Source of the DNA: Haloferax larsenii JCM 13917
GTDB taxonomy: Archaea > Halobacteriota > Halobacteria > Halobacteriales > Haloferacaceae
Length of the DNA stretch: 54,180 nt
Direction: 5' to 3'
NCBI RefSeq assembly: GCF_000336955.1
Contig: NZ_AOLI01000006.1
Span: 135,917 to 190,096 of the forward strand
Below, piece after piece: positions 26,458-34,413 of this stretch. The translations under genes and the position numbers were made by a program. Within the stretch, counting starts at the first letter, position 1; every line of letters starts with the position of its first letter. Below the pieces are notes generated by a model, which was not told where the DNA came from, ran no database searches, and saw nothing but the letters and a program-made list of their open reading frames with translations.

Positions 26458-28551
26458 TTAAAGTTCGTCTGGGTCCACCGTCAGGCGCACGTCGACCGCT
26501 TTGACGCCGTCCGGAAGTGCGACCAGCGGGTTGATGTCGAGTTCGAGGATGGCCGGGAAGTCCGTGACCAACTGTGAGAGACGCTGGATGGTCTCCGCGA
26601 TGCCCTCGGTGTCGACGGGGTCGTTGCCGCGAGCGCCGCGGAGCATCGGTGCGGCGTCGATTTCCTTGGTCATCTCGTCGGCTTCGGACTCGGAGACGGG
26701 GGCGACGCGGAACGTCGTGTCTTCGAGAATCTCGACGAAGATGCCGCCGAGACCGAACATCATGAGCGGGCCGAACTGCGGGTCGCGGTTCATGCCGACG
26801 ATGGTCTCGACGCCGTTGTCGAGGTCGACCATCTCTTGGACCTGCACGCCGAGGATGTTGGCGTCCGGCTGGTAGTTCTTCGCTCGCGTGATGAGGTCCT
26901 CGTAGGCGTCGAAGACGTCCTCGTTTTCGACGCCGACCTTCACGCCGCCGATGTCGGACTTGTGGAGGATGTCCGGGCTGACGATTTTCATGACGACGTT
27001 GCCGTCGATTTCCTCGGCGACTTCGAGGGCGTCGCCCGGGTCGTCGACGATTTCGCCGTGGGGCGTCTCGATGCCGTAGGCGTCGAGCAGTTCCATGGCC
27101 TCGACGCCGAGGCGGGTGTCGTCGCGCTCTTTGACGGATTCGAGAATCTCGCGGGCACGCTCTCGGTCAACGTCGAAGTCCGCCGGTTCGTCGTACTCGC
27201 GCTGCTTGATGTCGGCGTACTGCGCGAGGGCTTCGAGACCGTCGACGGCGCGCGAGGGGTCGAAGTAGTTCGGAATCCCGGCGTCCTTCATCAGGTCCGA
27301 AGCTGGGTCGACGCGTTCGCCACCCATGAAACAGGCGGCGATTGGCTTGCCGTACTTCTCTTGGAGTTCGACGGTGTCCTCGGCGAGTTGCTCGTAGTCG
27401 AGGATGGCCGTCGGTGCCGTCAGAACGATTGCGCTGCCGACGTTCTCGTCGGAGAGCGCAACGTCGAGTGCGTCCTTGAATCGGGCGTTGTCGGCGTCGC
27501 CGACGATGTCGACCGGGTTGTAGATGTTGCCCTCCGGCGGGAGCGTCTCGGAGAACTGTTCGAGCGTCTCGTCGGTGAAGTCGGCCATTTCGAGTTCCGA
27601 CTCGCCGATGGCGTCGGTCGTCATGACGCCGGGGCCGCCGGCGTTCGTGATGACGGCGACGTCCTTGTTCTCGGGGAGTGGCTGGTGTTCGAGCACGCGC
27701 GCGGTGTCGAAGAGGTGCTGGACGGAGTCGGCGCGGATGACGCCCGCCTGTTCGAGACCGGCCTCGTACGCCGCGTCGGAGCCGGCGATAGTGCCCGTGT
27801 GAGAGGACGCGGCCTGCGCACCGGCGTCGGTCTTCCCGGACTTCACGAGGACGATAGGCGTCTCTTTGGTGACTTCGCGGGCGGAGTCGATGAACTCGCG
27901 GCCCGCGCTGATGCCTTCGAGGTAGCCGATGACGACTTCGGTGTCGGGGTCGTCGTTCCACGCTTCGATGAAGTCGGCCTCGTCGAGGACGGCCTTGTTC
28001 CCCAGCGAGACGATGTCCTTGAAGCCGATGTCCTCGTCGTTGGCCCAGTCGATGACGGCGGTGATGAACGCGCCGGACTGGCTCATGAAGGACATCTTGC
28101 CGTCGAGCGCCATGTCCGGGCCGAACGTCGCGTTCATGCCGACGTCGGTGTTCATGATGCCCAGACTGTTGGGGCCGACGACGTTCATGTCGTACTTCTC
28201 GGCGATGTCGCGGAGTTCCTGTTCGCGAGCAGCGCCTTCGCTTCCGGTCTCACCGAACCCGGCGGTGATGACCACGACGTTCTCGATACCTGCTTCGCCC
28301 GCGGACTCCATCGCGGGGAGGACGACCTTCGGCGGAACGACGATGATAGCGACGTCGGCGTCGGTCTCGCCGACATCGCCGTAGCACTGTAGGCCGAACA
28401 GTTCGTCGTACTTGGGGTTGACCGGGACCACGTCGCCGTCGAAATCGGCGATGAGGTTGTCCATGATTGCCCGGCCGATGGCCCCGTCGCGCTCTGTCGC
28501 ACCGACCACTGCGATGCGCGTCGGTGCGAACAACTCAGATAGATCTCCCAT
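26458..28551 (-). CDS. acd: Acetate-CoA ligase (ADP-forming), fused alpha-beta subunits
   Basis: This 697-residue enzyme makes acetate and ATP from acetyl-CoA, ADP and phosphate. The alpha part (about 1-460) has the CoA-binding fold (RIAVVGATERDGAIG) and the phospho-accepting His251 in ASSHTGTIAGSD. The beta part (about 470-697) is an ATP-grasp domain with MKIVSPDILHKSDIGGV. Haloarchaeal ACDs are fused in this order. ATG 28551 is chosen over the longer frame because TTTATC at 28577-28582 (minus strand) is 28 bases upstream, a leaderless start. Inverted repeats lie upstream and a DRTGG gene lies downstream. Confidence 0.96.
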   Translation of the reverse strand: MGDLSELFAPTRIAVVGATERDGAIGRAIMDNLIADFDGDVVPVNPKYDELFGLQCYGDVGETDADVAIIVVPPKVVLPAMESAGEAGIENVVVITAGFGETGSEGAAREQELRDIAEKYDMNVVGPNSLGIMNTDVGMNATFGPDMALDGKMSFMSQSGAFITAVIDWANDEDIGFKDIVSLGNKAVLDEADFIEAWNDDPDTEVVIGYLEGISAGREFIDSAREVTKETPIVLVKSGKTDAGAQAASSHTGTIAGSDAAYEAGLEQAGVIRADSVQHLFDTARVLEHQPLPENKDVAVITNAGGPGVMTTDAIGESELEMADFTDETLEQFSETLPPEGNIYNPVDIVGDADNARFKDALDVALSDENVGSAIVLTAPTAILDYEQLAEDTVELQEKYGKPIAACFMGGERVDPASDLMKDAGIPNYFDPSRAVDGLEALAQYADIKQREYDEPADFDVDRERAREILESVKERDDTRLGVEAMELLDAYGIETPHGEIVDDPGDALEVAEEIDGNVVMKIVSPDILHKSDIGGVKVGVENEDVFDAYEDLITRAKNYQPDANILGVQVQEMVDLDNGVETIVGMNRDPQFGPLMMFGLGGIFVEILEDTTFRVAPVSESEADEMTKEIDAAPMLRGARGNDPVDTEGIAETIQRLSQLVTDFPAILELDINPLVALPDGVKAVDVRLTVDPDEL

Positions 28552-28576
28552 CACGTGCAGATACCCAGCTTTGCTT

Positions 28577-28582
28577 GATAAA
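28577..28582 (-). promoter_or_regulatory. TATA box of acd
   Basis: TTTATC on the minus strand is centred 28 bases before the acd ATG (28551). It supports the short start and an mRNA with little or no leader. Confidence 0.6.
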
Positions 28583-28594
28583 TTCGGTGGTGTG

Positions 28595-28660
28595 GGCCGT
28601 CTCACGGCCTTTGGTGGCACTCTACAGTGCCGCAATTAATCGGGAAGATTGCTGATTAAT
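28595..28660. repeat. Cluster of three inverted repeats upstream of acd
   Basis: GGCCGT-ctc-ACGGCC (28595-28609), GCACT-ctac-AGTGC (28617-28630) and ATTAATC-12 bases-GATTAAT (28635-28660) lie in tandem upstream of the acd TATA box. They may be regulator-binding sites or hairpins. Their role is inferred from position only. Confidence 0.5.
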
Positions 28661-28726
28661 GAGGAGCAATTCGAGGGGGAATATCCTTCGATTCGTCCAG
28701 TCTCATCCCCCCAGACCACCCCGGGT

Positions 28727-28734
28727 AGATATAC
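28727..28734 (+). promoter_or_regulatory. TATA box of the 28758 gene
   Basis: AGATATAC is centred 27 bases before the ATG at 28758. This fixes that start among several upstream in-frame codons. Confidence 0.55.
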
Positions 28735-28757
28735 GTACGCCCAATAAACGACGGGAC

Positions 28758-29024
28758 ATGTCGTCCGCCACTGACAGGACACCGCTCCATCAGACGACCG
28801 GTGCGAAAATCGGCATCGCCGTCTTTCTCCTCTTGACGTTCGTCTACGCCATCCTCATCGCACAGCAGATACTTCTCTGGGTGTTTCTCGCCCTCGGGGT
28901 CGTCGTGCTGTGGTACGCCGCGCGCCTCGTCGTCGCGTTCGAACAAATCGCGAGACATCTCGGCGACATCGCGGCGGCACAGTCGGACGCGACCACGTCG
29001 CCCGACGATGCGGGAGATGATTAA
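28758..29024 (+). CDS. Small membrane protein, two helices
   Basis: This 88-residue protein has two hydrophobic segments at about 17-36 and 39-58, separated by a very short turn, then an amphipathic stretch and an Asp-rich tail. The frame is open from 28659, but the TATA box at 28727-28734 puts the start at 28758. It is divergent from acd. No family was recognised and the function is unknown. Confidence 0.6.
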   Translation: MSSATDRTPLHQTTGAKIGIAVFLLLTFVYAILIAQQILLWVFLALGVVVLWYAARLVVAFEQIARHLGDIAAAQSDATTSPDDAGDD

Positions 29025-29166
29025 TTCCGACGGCTGAACCCAGAACCGAGAGACGTTCGCGCGCTCGTGTCGTTCCGTTCGACGAGAGAGTCACGACCCC
29101 GGCTCCGTCGTTCGTCTCGATTTTCCGAACTTCGAAGAACTCGGAGCGTATGAATTACCAGAGCAT

Positions 29167-29172
29167 TTTATA
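29167..29172 (+). promoter_or_regulatory. TATA box upstream of the 29225 gene
   Basis: TTTATA in an A/T-rich patch predicts transcription from about 29197 and a leader of roughly 28 bases. It is the only strong promoter signal in the 200-base gap. Confidence 0.45.
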
Positions 29173-29224
29173 CGCGCTTTTCGACTCCTAACTAATCTCT
29201 CCTGGGACGTACCAACTGGTGGCT

Positions 29225-29977
29225 ATGTACGTCCTACAAGTCACAATTCCAGAGACAATCACCGAGGTCGTGAACTCGGCGCTGGCGTTCACACCGCGTC
29301 TCGTCGGCGCGGTTATCGTCCTGCTCATTGGATGGTTCCTCGGGCGGATTGCCGCGAGTATCATCACGCGCCTCGCGGACCGCATTCAGATAGACAAGGC
29401 CGTCCTCGAAACCCCGGTCGGAAAGATTCTGGGCGGCACAGAGAAGGCCGTCTCGAAGTCCTTCGGGACGCTCGGCAAGTGGTTCGTCTATGCCGTCGCC
29501 ACGCTCGCCGCGGCGAACGTGCTGGCGATAGACCTGCTCTCTGAGTGGGTCGCGACCGCCGTGTCCTACGCGCCGTCGTTCGTAGCCGGGCTGTTGGTCA
29601 TCGTCCTCGGGTTCGTCGTCGCCGACTTCATCGGTGACGCCATCATGCGCACTCGCGCGGCGACCGAGACCTCGTACACGAGCTTCTTCGCTATCGGGAC
29701 GCGGATGTTCCTGTACTTCACCGCCGTCGTCATCGGTCTGAGCACGATGGGTATCGACGTTGCCATCCTGTTCACCATCGCCCAGGCGTTCGCGTGGGGC
29801 CTCGCCGCCGCACTCGCTATCGGTGTCGGTGGCGCAGTCGCATTCGGAGCCCGCGACTACGTCTCCGCCAACGTGGAACGCTGGATGGGTTCGGCACGCA
29901 ACGTCGCGGCCTCACCGGTCTCGCCGATGGGCAGCGACTCCGACTCACCGGAGGGTGCATCGGCGGCCGACGACTGA
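29225..29977 (+). CDS. MscS-related TM-helix-repeat membrane protein lacking the MscS beta domain
   Basis: This 250-residue protein has about five helices (about 20-40, 80-100, 112-135, 155-175 and 180-205). Repeated Gly-rich helices such as VIVLLIGWFLGRIAA and LLVIVLGFVVADFIG match the conserved TM-helix repeat found in small mechanosensitive channel relatives. The MscS C-terminal beta domain is missing and the tail is Ser/Asp-rich. ATG 29225 is preferred over GTG 29219. A role in osmotic response is inferred from the family. Confidence 0.7.
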   Translation: MYVLQVTIPETITEVVNSALAFTPRLVGAVIVLLIGWFLGRIAASIITRLADRIQIDKAVLETPVGKILGGTEKAVSKSFGTLGKWFVYAVATLAAANVLAIDLLSEWVATAVSYAPSFVAGLLVIVLGFVVADFIGDAIMRTRAATETSYTSFFAIGTRMFLYFTAVVIGLSTMGIDVAILFTIAQAFAWGLAAALAIGVGGAVAFGARDYVSANVERWMGSARNVAASPVSPMGSDSDSPEGASAADD

Positions 29978-30164
29978 GGCCCCTTCCGACCCGAACACCG
30001 ATTTTCATCGCTCTTTTGCGCCGAGTTGCGCCTCCCACGAGCCGTCTTCCGAGGCCTTCGAACCGAACACTCGACCCCCCAAGCCTCGCACAACTATCAT
30101 AAATCATATACTACTATTGAGGCAGTTTTTAGGCCAGACGAAACCTCAGAGGCGCGTTTCTGCT

Positions 30165-30190
30165 GCCTATTCGGTTTAGGCCCGCCAAAA
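30165..30190. promoter_or_regulatory. Palindromic element upstream of the ZIP transporter
   Basis: GCCTA-7 bases-TAGGC (30165-30181) overlaps TTTAGGC-cc-GCCAAAA (30175-30190), which is an inverted repeat with one mismatch. It ends 22 bases before the TATA box. A metal-dependent regulator (DtxR-like) is a reasonable guess. No binding is shown. Confidence 0.4.
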
Positions 30191-30211
30191 TCTATCTAAA
30201 ATATGATAATA

Positions 30212-30217
30212 TTTATC
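30212..30217 (+). promoter_or_regulatory. TATA box of the ZIP gene
   Basis: TTTATC, in an AT-rich run that begins near 30187, is centred 26-27 bases before ATG 30241. This favours that ATG over the GTG at 30235. Confidence 0.6.
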
Positions 30218-30240
30218 GGCACCCAACTGGTAGTGTGCGT

Positions 30241-31038
30241 ATGGACCCATTTGCCGCTCTCGTCTTCGTGTTTGTCGCTGGTCTCGTCACGGCTATCGCG
30301 ACCGGTCTGGGGGCGTTGCCGTTCTTCTTCGTCTCGGACGTGAGCGACCGCTGGAACGTCGCTCTCTGGGGTGTCGCGTCGGGGATTATGGTGTCTGCGT
30401 CGGTGTTCGGACTCGTCTTCGAGGGGCTCGCCAACGGCACGCCCCTGCAACTTGGAGTCGGGTTACTGGCCGGCGTCGTCCTCGTCGTGGTCGCCCACTA
30501 CGTCATCGAAGGTGCCGAGGTTAACCCGAAGAAGTACGAGGAGGCCGACTTCCGAAAACTGGTGATGATTCTCGGCATCCTCACTGTCCACAGTTTCCCC
30601 GAGGGCGTCGCCGTCGGCGTCTCCTTCGCCGACCTCGGATTAGAAGGCGGGTTCGAGGTCTTCGGGCTCGCCGTCCCGCTGCTCGCGGTGTTCATGACCA
30701 TCGCCATCTCCATCCACAACATCCCCGAGGGGCTGGCTATCTCCATCCCGCTTCGGTCGATGGACGTCCCGAACTGGAAACTCGTCTGGTGGGCTATCTT
30801 CTCCAGCCTGCCGCAACCAATCGGCGCGGTCATCGCGTTTTACTTCGTCCGCGTCGCCCGCGAGTTCCTCCCGTTCGGATTCGGCTTCGCGGCGGGCGCG
30901 ATGGTGTTTCTCGTCCTCACCGAGTTCATCCCCGAGGCGCTGGAACTCGGCGAACACCTCCCTCGCGGCGGGAAGGCAGAACTCCTCGCCGGTCTCGCCG
31001 CCGGGTTCGCGGTGATGGTTCCGCTGGCGTTCATCTAA
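30241..31038 (+). CDS. ZIP family divalent-metal transporter
   Basis: This 265-residue protein has eight predicted helices. The metal-binding motifs of TM4 and TM5 are HSFPEGVAVGVSF and HNIPEGLAISIPL, the classic ZIP pair. It carries zinc, iron or manganese into the cytosol; the ion cannot be told. The ATG at 30241 fits a leaderless mRNA. A palindromic element upstream suggests regulation by metal status. It is convergent with the 31099 gene. Confidence 0.92.
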   Translation: MDPFAALVFVFVAGLVTAIATGLGALPFFFVSDVSDRWNVALWGVASGIMVSASVFGLVFEGLANGTPLQLGVGLLAGVVLVVVAHYVIEGAEVNPKKYEEADFRKLVMILGILTVHSFPEGVAVGVSFADLGLEGGFEVFGLAVPLLAVFMTIAISIHNIPEGLAISIPLRSMDVPNWKLVWWAIFSSLPQPIGAVIAFYFVRVAREFLPFGFGFAAGAMVFLVLTEFIPEALELGEHLPRGGKAELLAGLAAGFAVMVPLAFI

Positions 31039-31098
31039 ACCGTATCCCTCTCCTCGAAAAGAATCGCTGCAAAAACGGCTGCTACTTCGACTCGTCGC

Positions 31099-31383
31099 TT
31101 AGTGCGAGTGACCGAGCGCGTCGGCGAGGGAGACGCCGAACCGCTCTTCGAACAGGTCTTCCATTGCGTCGTTGATTGCGGCGATGTCGCTCGCAACCTC
31201 GCCTTCGCTGTGGTGAGCGACGACGTGTGCCTGCTGTGCGAACGCCTGGACGAGCACGTCGGCGACGACGTCCGTGGGCTCTTCGCCCTGCTCTGCGAAG
31301 ATGTCGACGAGACCTTCGGGAAGTTCGATTTCTTCGGAGTCACCGCTCGGTCCTTCGATGGTGTACGTCTCAGTATCGACCAT
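31099..31383 (-). CDS. Small acidic haloarchaeal protein (probably DUF7545)
   Basis: This 94-residue very acidic cytosolic protein has predicted helices at about 24-55 and 62-85, and ends GHSH. By memory it matches the haloarchaeal DUF7545 family. No catalytic motif is visible. TTAACC (about 31408-31414, minus strand) is 28 bases from the ATG, so it is probably leaderless. A perfect 16-base palindrome lies between the TATA and the start codon. Function unknown. Confidence 0.72.
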   Translation of the reverse strand: MVDTETYTIEGPSGDSEEIELPEGLVDIFAEQGEEPTDVVADVLVQAFAQQAHVVAHHSEGEVASDIAAINDAMEDLFEERFGVSLADALGHSH

Positions 31384-31399
31384 GCCCCCACGTGGGGGC
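31384..31399. promoter_or_regulatory. Perfect 16-base palindrome in the core promoter
   Basis: GCCCCCACGTGGGGGC is a perfect palindrome ending directly at the ATG of the 31099-31383 gene, inside its 28-base TATA-to-start spacer. A repressor bound here would block transcription. Without a bound factor it may be chance GC palindromy, but 16 of 16 matched bases is notable. Confidence 0.45.
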
Positions 31400-31486
31400 G
31401 GCCGTGGGTTAAGGCTTGAGTTTGCGGGCGTCGGCGGTGCCCTCGCGCCGCGGGCGCTGGTTGCCCACAGCAGGTCTGCGCTCCCT

Positions 31487-32242
31487 TCAGTCAGTCTGCG
31501 GAATCGCCAGCGTGCCCGCGACGAAGAAAGCCACGGAGAGCGCGGCGAGGATACCGAGGTTGGTCGCCCACTCGCCGCCCGTGTACGTCAGGGCTCGCAC
31601 GCCGCGCGCGAAGAACGTCAGCGGCGAGAGATTCAGTGCCGGAACGAACCACGCCGGGAGCAAGTCGGGCGTGACGAACGTCTCGGAGAGGAACAGCAGG
31701 GGAAGCGCGATAGCGTTCGATGCGGCGATGACGCCGTCTTGGGAGTCGGCGAGGCTCCCGATGATGGCTCCGAGGCCACAGAAGAGCGTCACACCGAGCG
31801 CGACGAACGGAATCACTGCGAGCGTCGCGGCCGACACGGGAATCGACGCACCCGTCACGAGCACCGAGAGGCCGAGGAGCAACAAGGCAGCGAGACCGAT
31901 GACGACGACGTTGACGAGCGAGTGGGCGAGCAGCCACTCCGCGCGTGTGAGCGGCGTCGTCGCCAACTTCTCGAATCGGTTGCCGTCGCGGTGGCGGGCG
32001 ATGGTGCTGCCGACCCGCGACAGTGGCGTGAAGAGCACGACGACCGCGAGATAGCCCGCGATGTAGTACTCCTTCGGTTCGGCGAAGAGGCCGCCGCCGG
32101 TCGGTTGTGTCTGCACCAACGCGCCGAAGATGACGACGATGATGGCGGGGAAGAAGAACGTGAAGAACACGGCCGTTCGACGCCGGAGGAACGAGTGCCA
32201 CGAGGCGACGAACTCCGAGGCGACGCGAGCGAGAGCGCTCAT
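31487..32242 (-). CDS. ABC-2 type transporter permease
   Basis: This 251-residue protein has about six helices (about 25-45, 62-75, 105-125, 135-160, 168-195 and 228-246). The arrangement and the sequence PAIIVVIFGALV after the first amphipathic stretch fit the ABC-2 exporter permease fold. Its ATG overlaps the stop of the ATPase gene by 4 bases, so the two form an operon and a complex. The substrate is unknown; ABC-2 systems usually export drugs, lipids or polysaccharides. Confidence 0.9.
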   Translation of the reverse strand: MSALARVASEFVASWHSFLRRRTAVFFTFFFPAIIVVIFGALVQTQPTGGGLFAEPKEYYIAGYLAVVVLFTPLSRVGSTIARHRDGNRFEKLATTPLTRAEWLLAHSLVNVVVIGLAALLLLGLSVLVTGASIPVSAATLAVIPFVALGVTLFCGLGAIIGSLADSQDGVIAASNAIALPLLFLSETFVTPDLLPAWFVPALNLSPLTFFARGVRALTYTGGEWATNLGILAALSVAFFVAGTLAIPQTD

Positions 32243-33180
32243 TGGCTCCCTCCTGCGACCGCGGCGGCGGTCGGTCTGGCACCCTCGAACTGCTCGCCGG
32301 TAAGCGAGAGATACACCTCTTCGAGGCCGGGCTGTTTCCAGACGAGCGATTCGTAGACGATGCCGGCGTCGTCGAGCGCGGTGACGGTCGTTCCAATCTC
32401 GCGCGGGCCGACGCCGTAGACGGTGACTCCCTCGGCGGTCACTTCAGCAGCGAGCGACGGGGGGAGCGAAATGTCGTCGAGAGAAATCGAATCGGCAGTC
32501 CTCACCACGAGCCTGTTTTCGCCGCCGTGTTCGGCCACGAGGTCGTCGGGCCGGCCGACAGTGACCAACTGGCCTTCGTTGAGCAGGCCGACGCGGTCGG
32601 CGAGCCGTTCGATTTCGGCCATCGAGTGGCTCGTGAGGAAAACGGTGGTTCCGCGCGCTGCGAGGTCGTCGATGAGCGACCACAGGGACCGCCGCCCGGC
32701 GGGGTCGATGCCGGTCGTCGGTTCGTCCAAGAACAGCACGTCGGGGTCGTTCGCCAGCGTGAGCGCGATGCAGGCGCGGCGCTGCTGGCCGCCCGAGAGG
32801 TTCTCGTACCACGTGTCGGCGGCGTCGGCGAGGCCGACGTCCGAGAGGAGTTCGTCGGGGTCGCGCGCGTCGTCGTAGAGTCCGGCGTAGTAGGCGACGA
32901 GTTCGCGCGCCGTCAGCCGACCGGCCGGTGTGAAGTCCTGCGGGAGCAGTCCGAGTCGCTGGCGGTCCACGCTCGTCGGGTCGCTGCCGAGCACGGATGC
33001 AGACCCCGAATCGGGCGTCGTCGTGCCTGTGAGCGCGCGGACGAGCGTCGTCTTCCCCGCGCCGTTCGGGCCGATGAGACCGAAGACCTCACCCTCGGCG
33101 ACAGAGAGCGAGACGCCCGACAGCGCCTCCACGTCTCCGTAGGATTTCCTGAGGTCGTCGGCGACGAGTACCTCGTTCAT
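32239..33180 (-). CDS. ABC transporter ATP-binding protein
   Basis: This 313-residue cytosolic ATPase has Walker A GPNGAGKTT (37-45), Q loop LPQDF, signature LSGGQ (129-133), Walker B VLFLDE (149-154) and H-loop SHSMAEI. The C-terminal extension of about 90 residues is typical of ATPases paired with ABC-2 permeases (CcmA/DrrA-type). The frame opens at 33225 but ATG 33180 gives the family N-terminus. It is the first gene of the two-gene export operon. Confidence 0.93.
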   Translation of the reverse strand: MNEVLVADDLRKSYGDVEALSGVSLSVAEGEVFGLIGPNGAGKTTLVRALTGTTTPDSGSASVLGSDPTSVDRQRLGLLPQDFTPAGRLTARELVAYYAGLYDDARDPDELLSDVGLADAADTWYENLSGGQQRRACIALTLANDPDVLFLDEPTTGIDPAGRRSLWSLIDDLAARGTTVFLTSHSMAEIERLADRVGLLNEGQLVTVGRPDDLVAEHGGENRLVVRTADSISLDDISLPPSLAAEVTAEGVTVYGVGPREIGTTVTALDDAGIVYESLVWKQPGLEEVYLSLTGEQFEGARPTAAAVAGGSQ

Positions 33181-33291
33181 GTCGTATCGGACGGACGCGT
33201 CGGGTGGTAAGGGATTCGGAATCAACGCTCGATTCGACGGCCATCGACAGCGTTCGCCCGGAGCGCGAGTCGGCTTACTGGAGCGTGAAAC

Positions 33292-34290
33292 TCACGCGTC
33301 GCCGTCGACGTTGACGCGCCGCCCGGTCGTCGCCGACTCGTAGGCTGCCTCTGTCAGCGCCGTCACGTAGAGCCCGTCGGTCGCAGGAATCGCGAGGTCG
33401 GCCTCGTCGCGTGCGGCGTCGACGAAGTTCCGGAGTTTCTTTCGCGTCAACGTCTCGAAGTCGGGGTCGTCCGGTGTCGCCCGGTAGGTGACGTTCCCTT
33501 CCGTCACTTCGATGGTCTCGCCGTCGAACGTGACCATCCCCTCGGTGCCGATGATTCTGAGCGATTCGCCGGGTTCGGGGATGCTCGACCCTTCTCCCGA
33601 GACGGCGATGCTCGCAGTCAGCCTCGCGCCGTCTCTGTCGAGGACGGCCGCCAGCGCCGAGTTCACGTCCACGTCGTACCCGCGGTGGTCGACGGCGGCC
33701 GAGACGGTGACTGGCTTCGACCGCGTCACCCAGAGTAGCGCATCGAGCAGGTGTGACCCGGAGTCGTACAACTGGCCGCCGCCGGACAGCGACGGGTCGC
33801 TTCGCCACTCGTTTTCGGTCCACTGAATCCACTCCTGCTCGAGGTGGCAGACGACCATGTGTGGGTCGCCGATGCGCCCGGAATCGACGATGCGCCGGAG
33901 TTCGACGTACCGCGGGTCGAAGTGTCGCTGGTAGCCGACAGCGAGCGTGAGGCTTTCTGCGTCGGCGCGGTCGATGAGCACCCGAGCGCCGGCGAGGTCT
34001 GTCACCATCGGCTTTTCCAGGTGGACGTGGACCCCAGCTTCGAGCGCCGCGAGCGCCTGGTCGAAGTGCTCTGTGTGGGGTGATGCGATTGTCACGGCGT
34101 CGAGGAACTCCCCGTCGAGAAGCTCCTCGACCGTCTCGTAGACGGGGACGTCGAACTCGTCTGCGAACTGCTCGCGCGTGTCGTCGTCCGGGTCGACTCC
34201 GGCGACGATGCTCACGCCGTCCATCTCGTCGAGGAGGCGGCATTCTACCAGTCCGAGTGTCCCGACTCCGACACCTGCGACTCTAAACAT
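33292..34290 (-). CDS. Gfo/Idh/MocA family oxidoreductase
   Basis: This 332-residue NAD(P)-dependent dehydrogenase has a Rossmann motif GVGVGTLG (residues 6-13) and the EKP substrate/cofactor motif at 92-94 (Lys93 catalytic), followed by a C-terminal alpha/beta domain with YDSGSHLLD. Family members oxidise sugars, inositols or related polyols; the substrate is unknown. GCTTTTGCG lies 27 bases upstream of ATG 34290, a leaderless start. The gene is divergent from an aldo-keto reductase, another carbonyl/sugar enzyme. Confidence 0.9.
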   Translation of the reverse strand: MFRVAGVGVGTLGLVECRLLDEMDGVSIVAGVDPDDDTREQFADEFDVPVYETVEELLDGEFLDAVTIASPHTEHFDQALAALEAGVHVHLEKPMVTDLAGARVLIDRADAESLTLAVGYQRHFDPRYVELRRIVDSGRIGDPHMVVCHLEQEWIQWTENEWRSDPSLSGGGQLYDSGSHLLDALLWVTRSKPVTVSAAVDHRGYDVDVNSALAAVLDRDGARLTASIAVSGEGSSIPEPGESLRIIGTEGMVTFDGETIEVTEGNVTYRATPDDPDFETLTRKKLRNFVDAARDEADLAIPATDGLYVTALTEAAYESATTGRRVNVDGDA

Positions 34291-34413
34291 ACCTTACATG
34301 TCGTCGGGAGGACGCAAAAGCGTGCGGGCGAGTCACACACGCTCGTTCGGTTCGAACCCGTGTCCCTCGCCGCAACTTCCACCCTTTAGTCGCCGGACAT
34401 CGTGACACCAAGT

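Noticed and set aside
26836-28392. Plus-strand frame of 518 codons within acd
   Set aside because: It is a shadow of the acetate-CoA ligase gene on the other strand; the product lacks domains and has a skewed composition.
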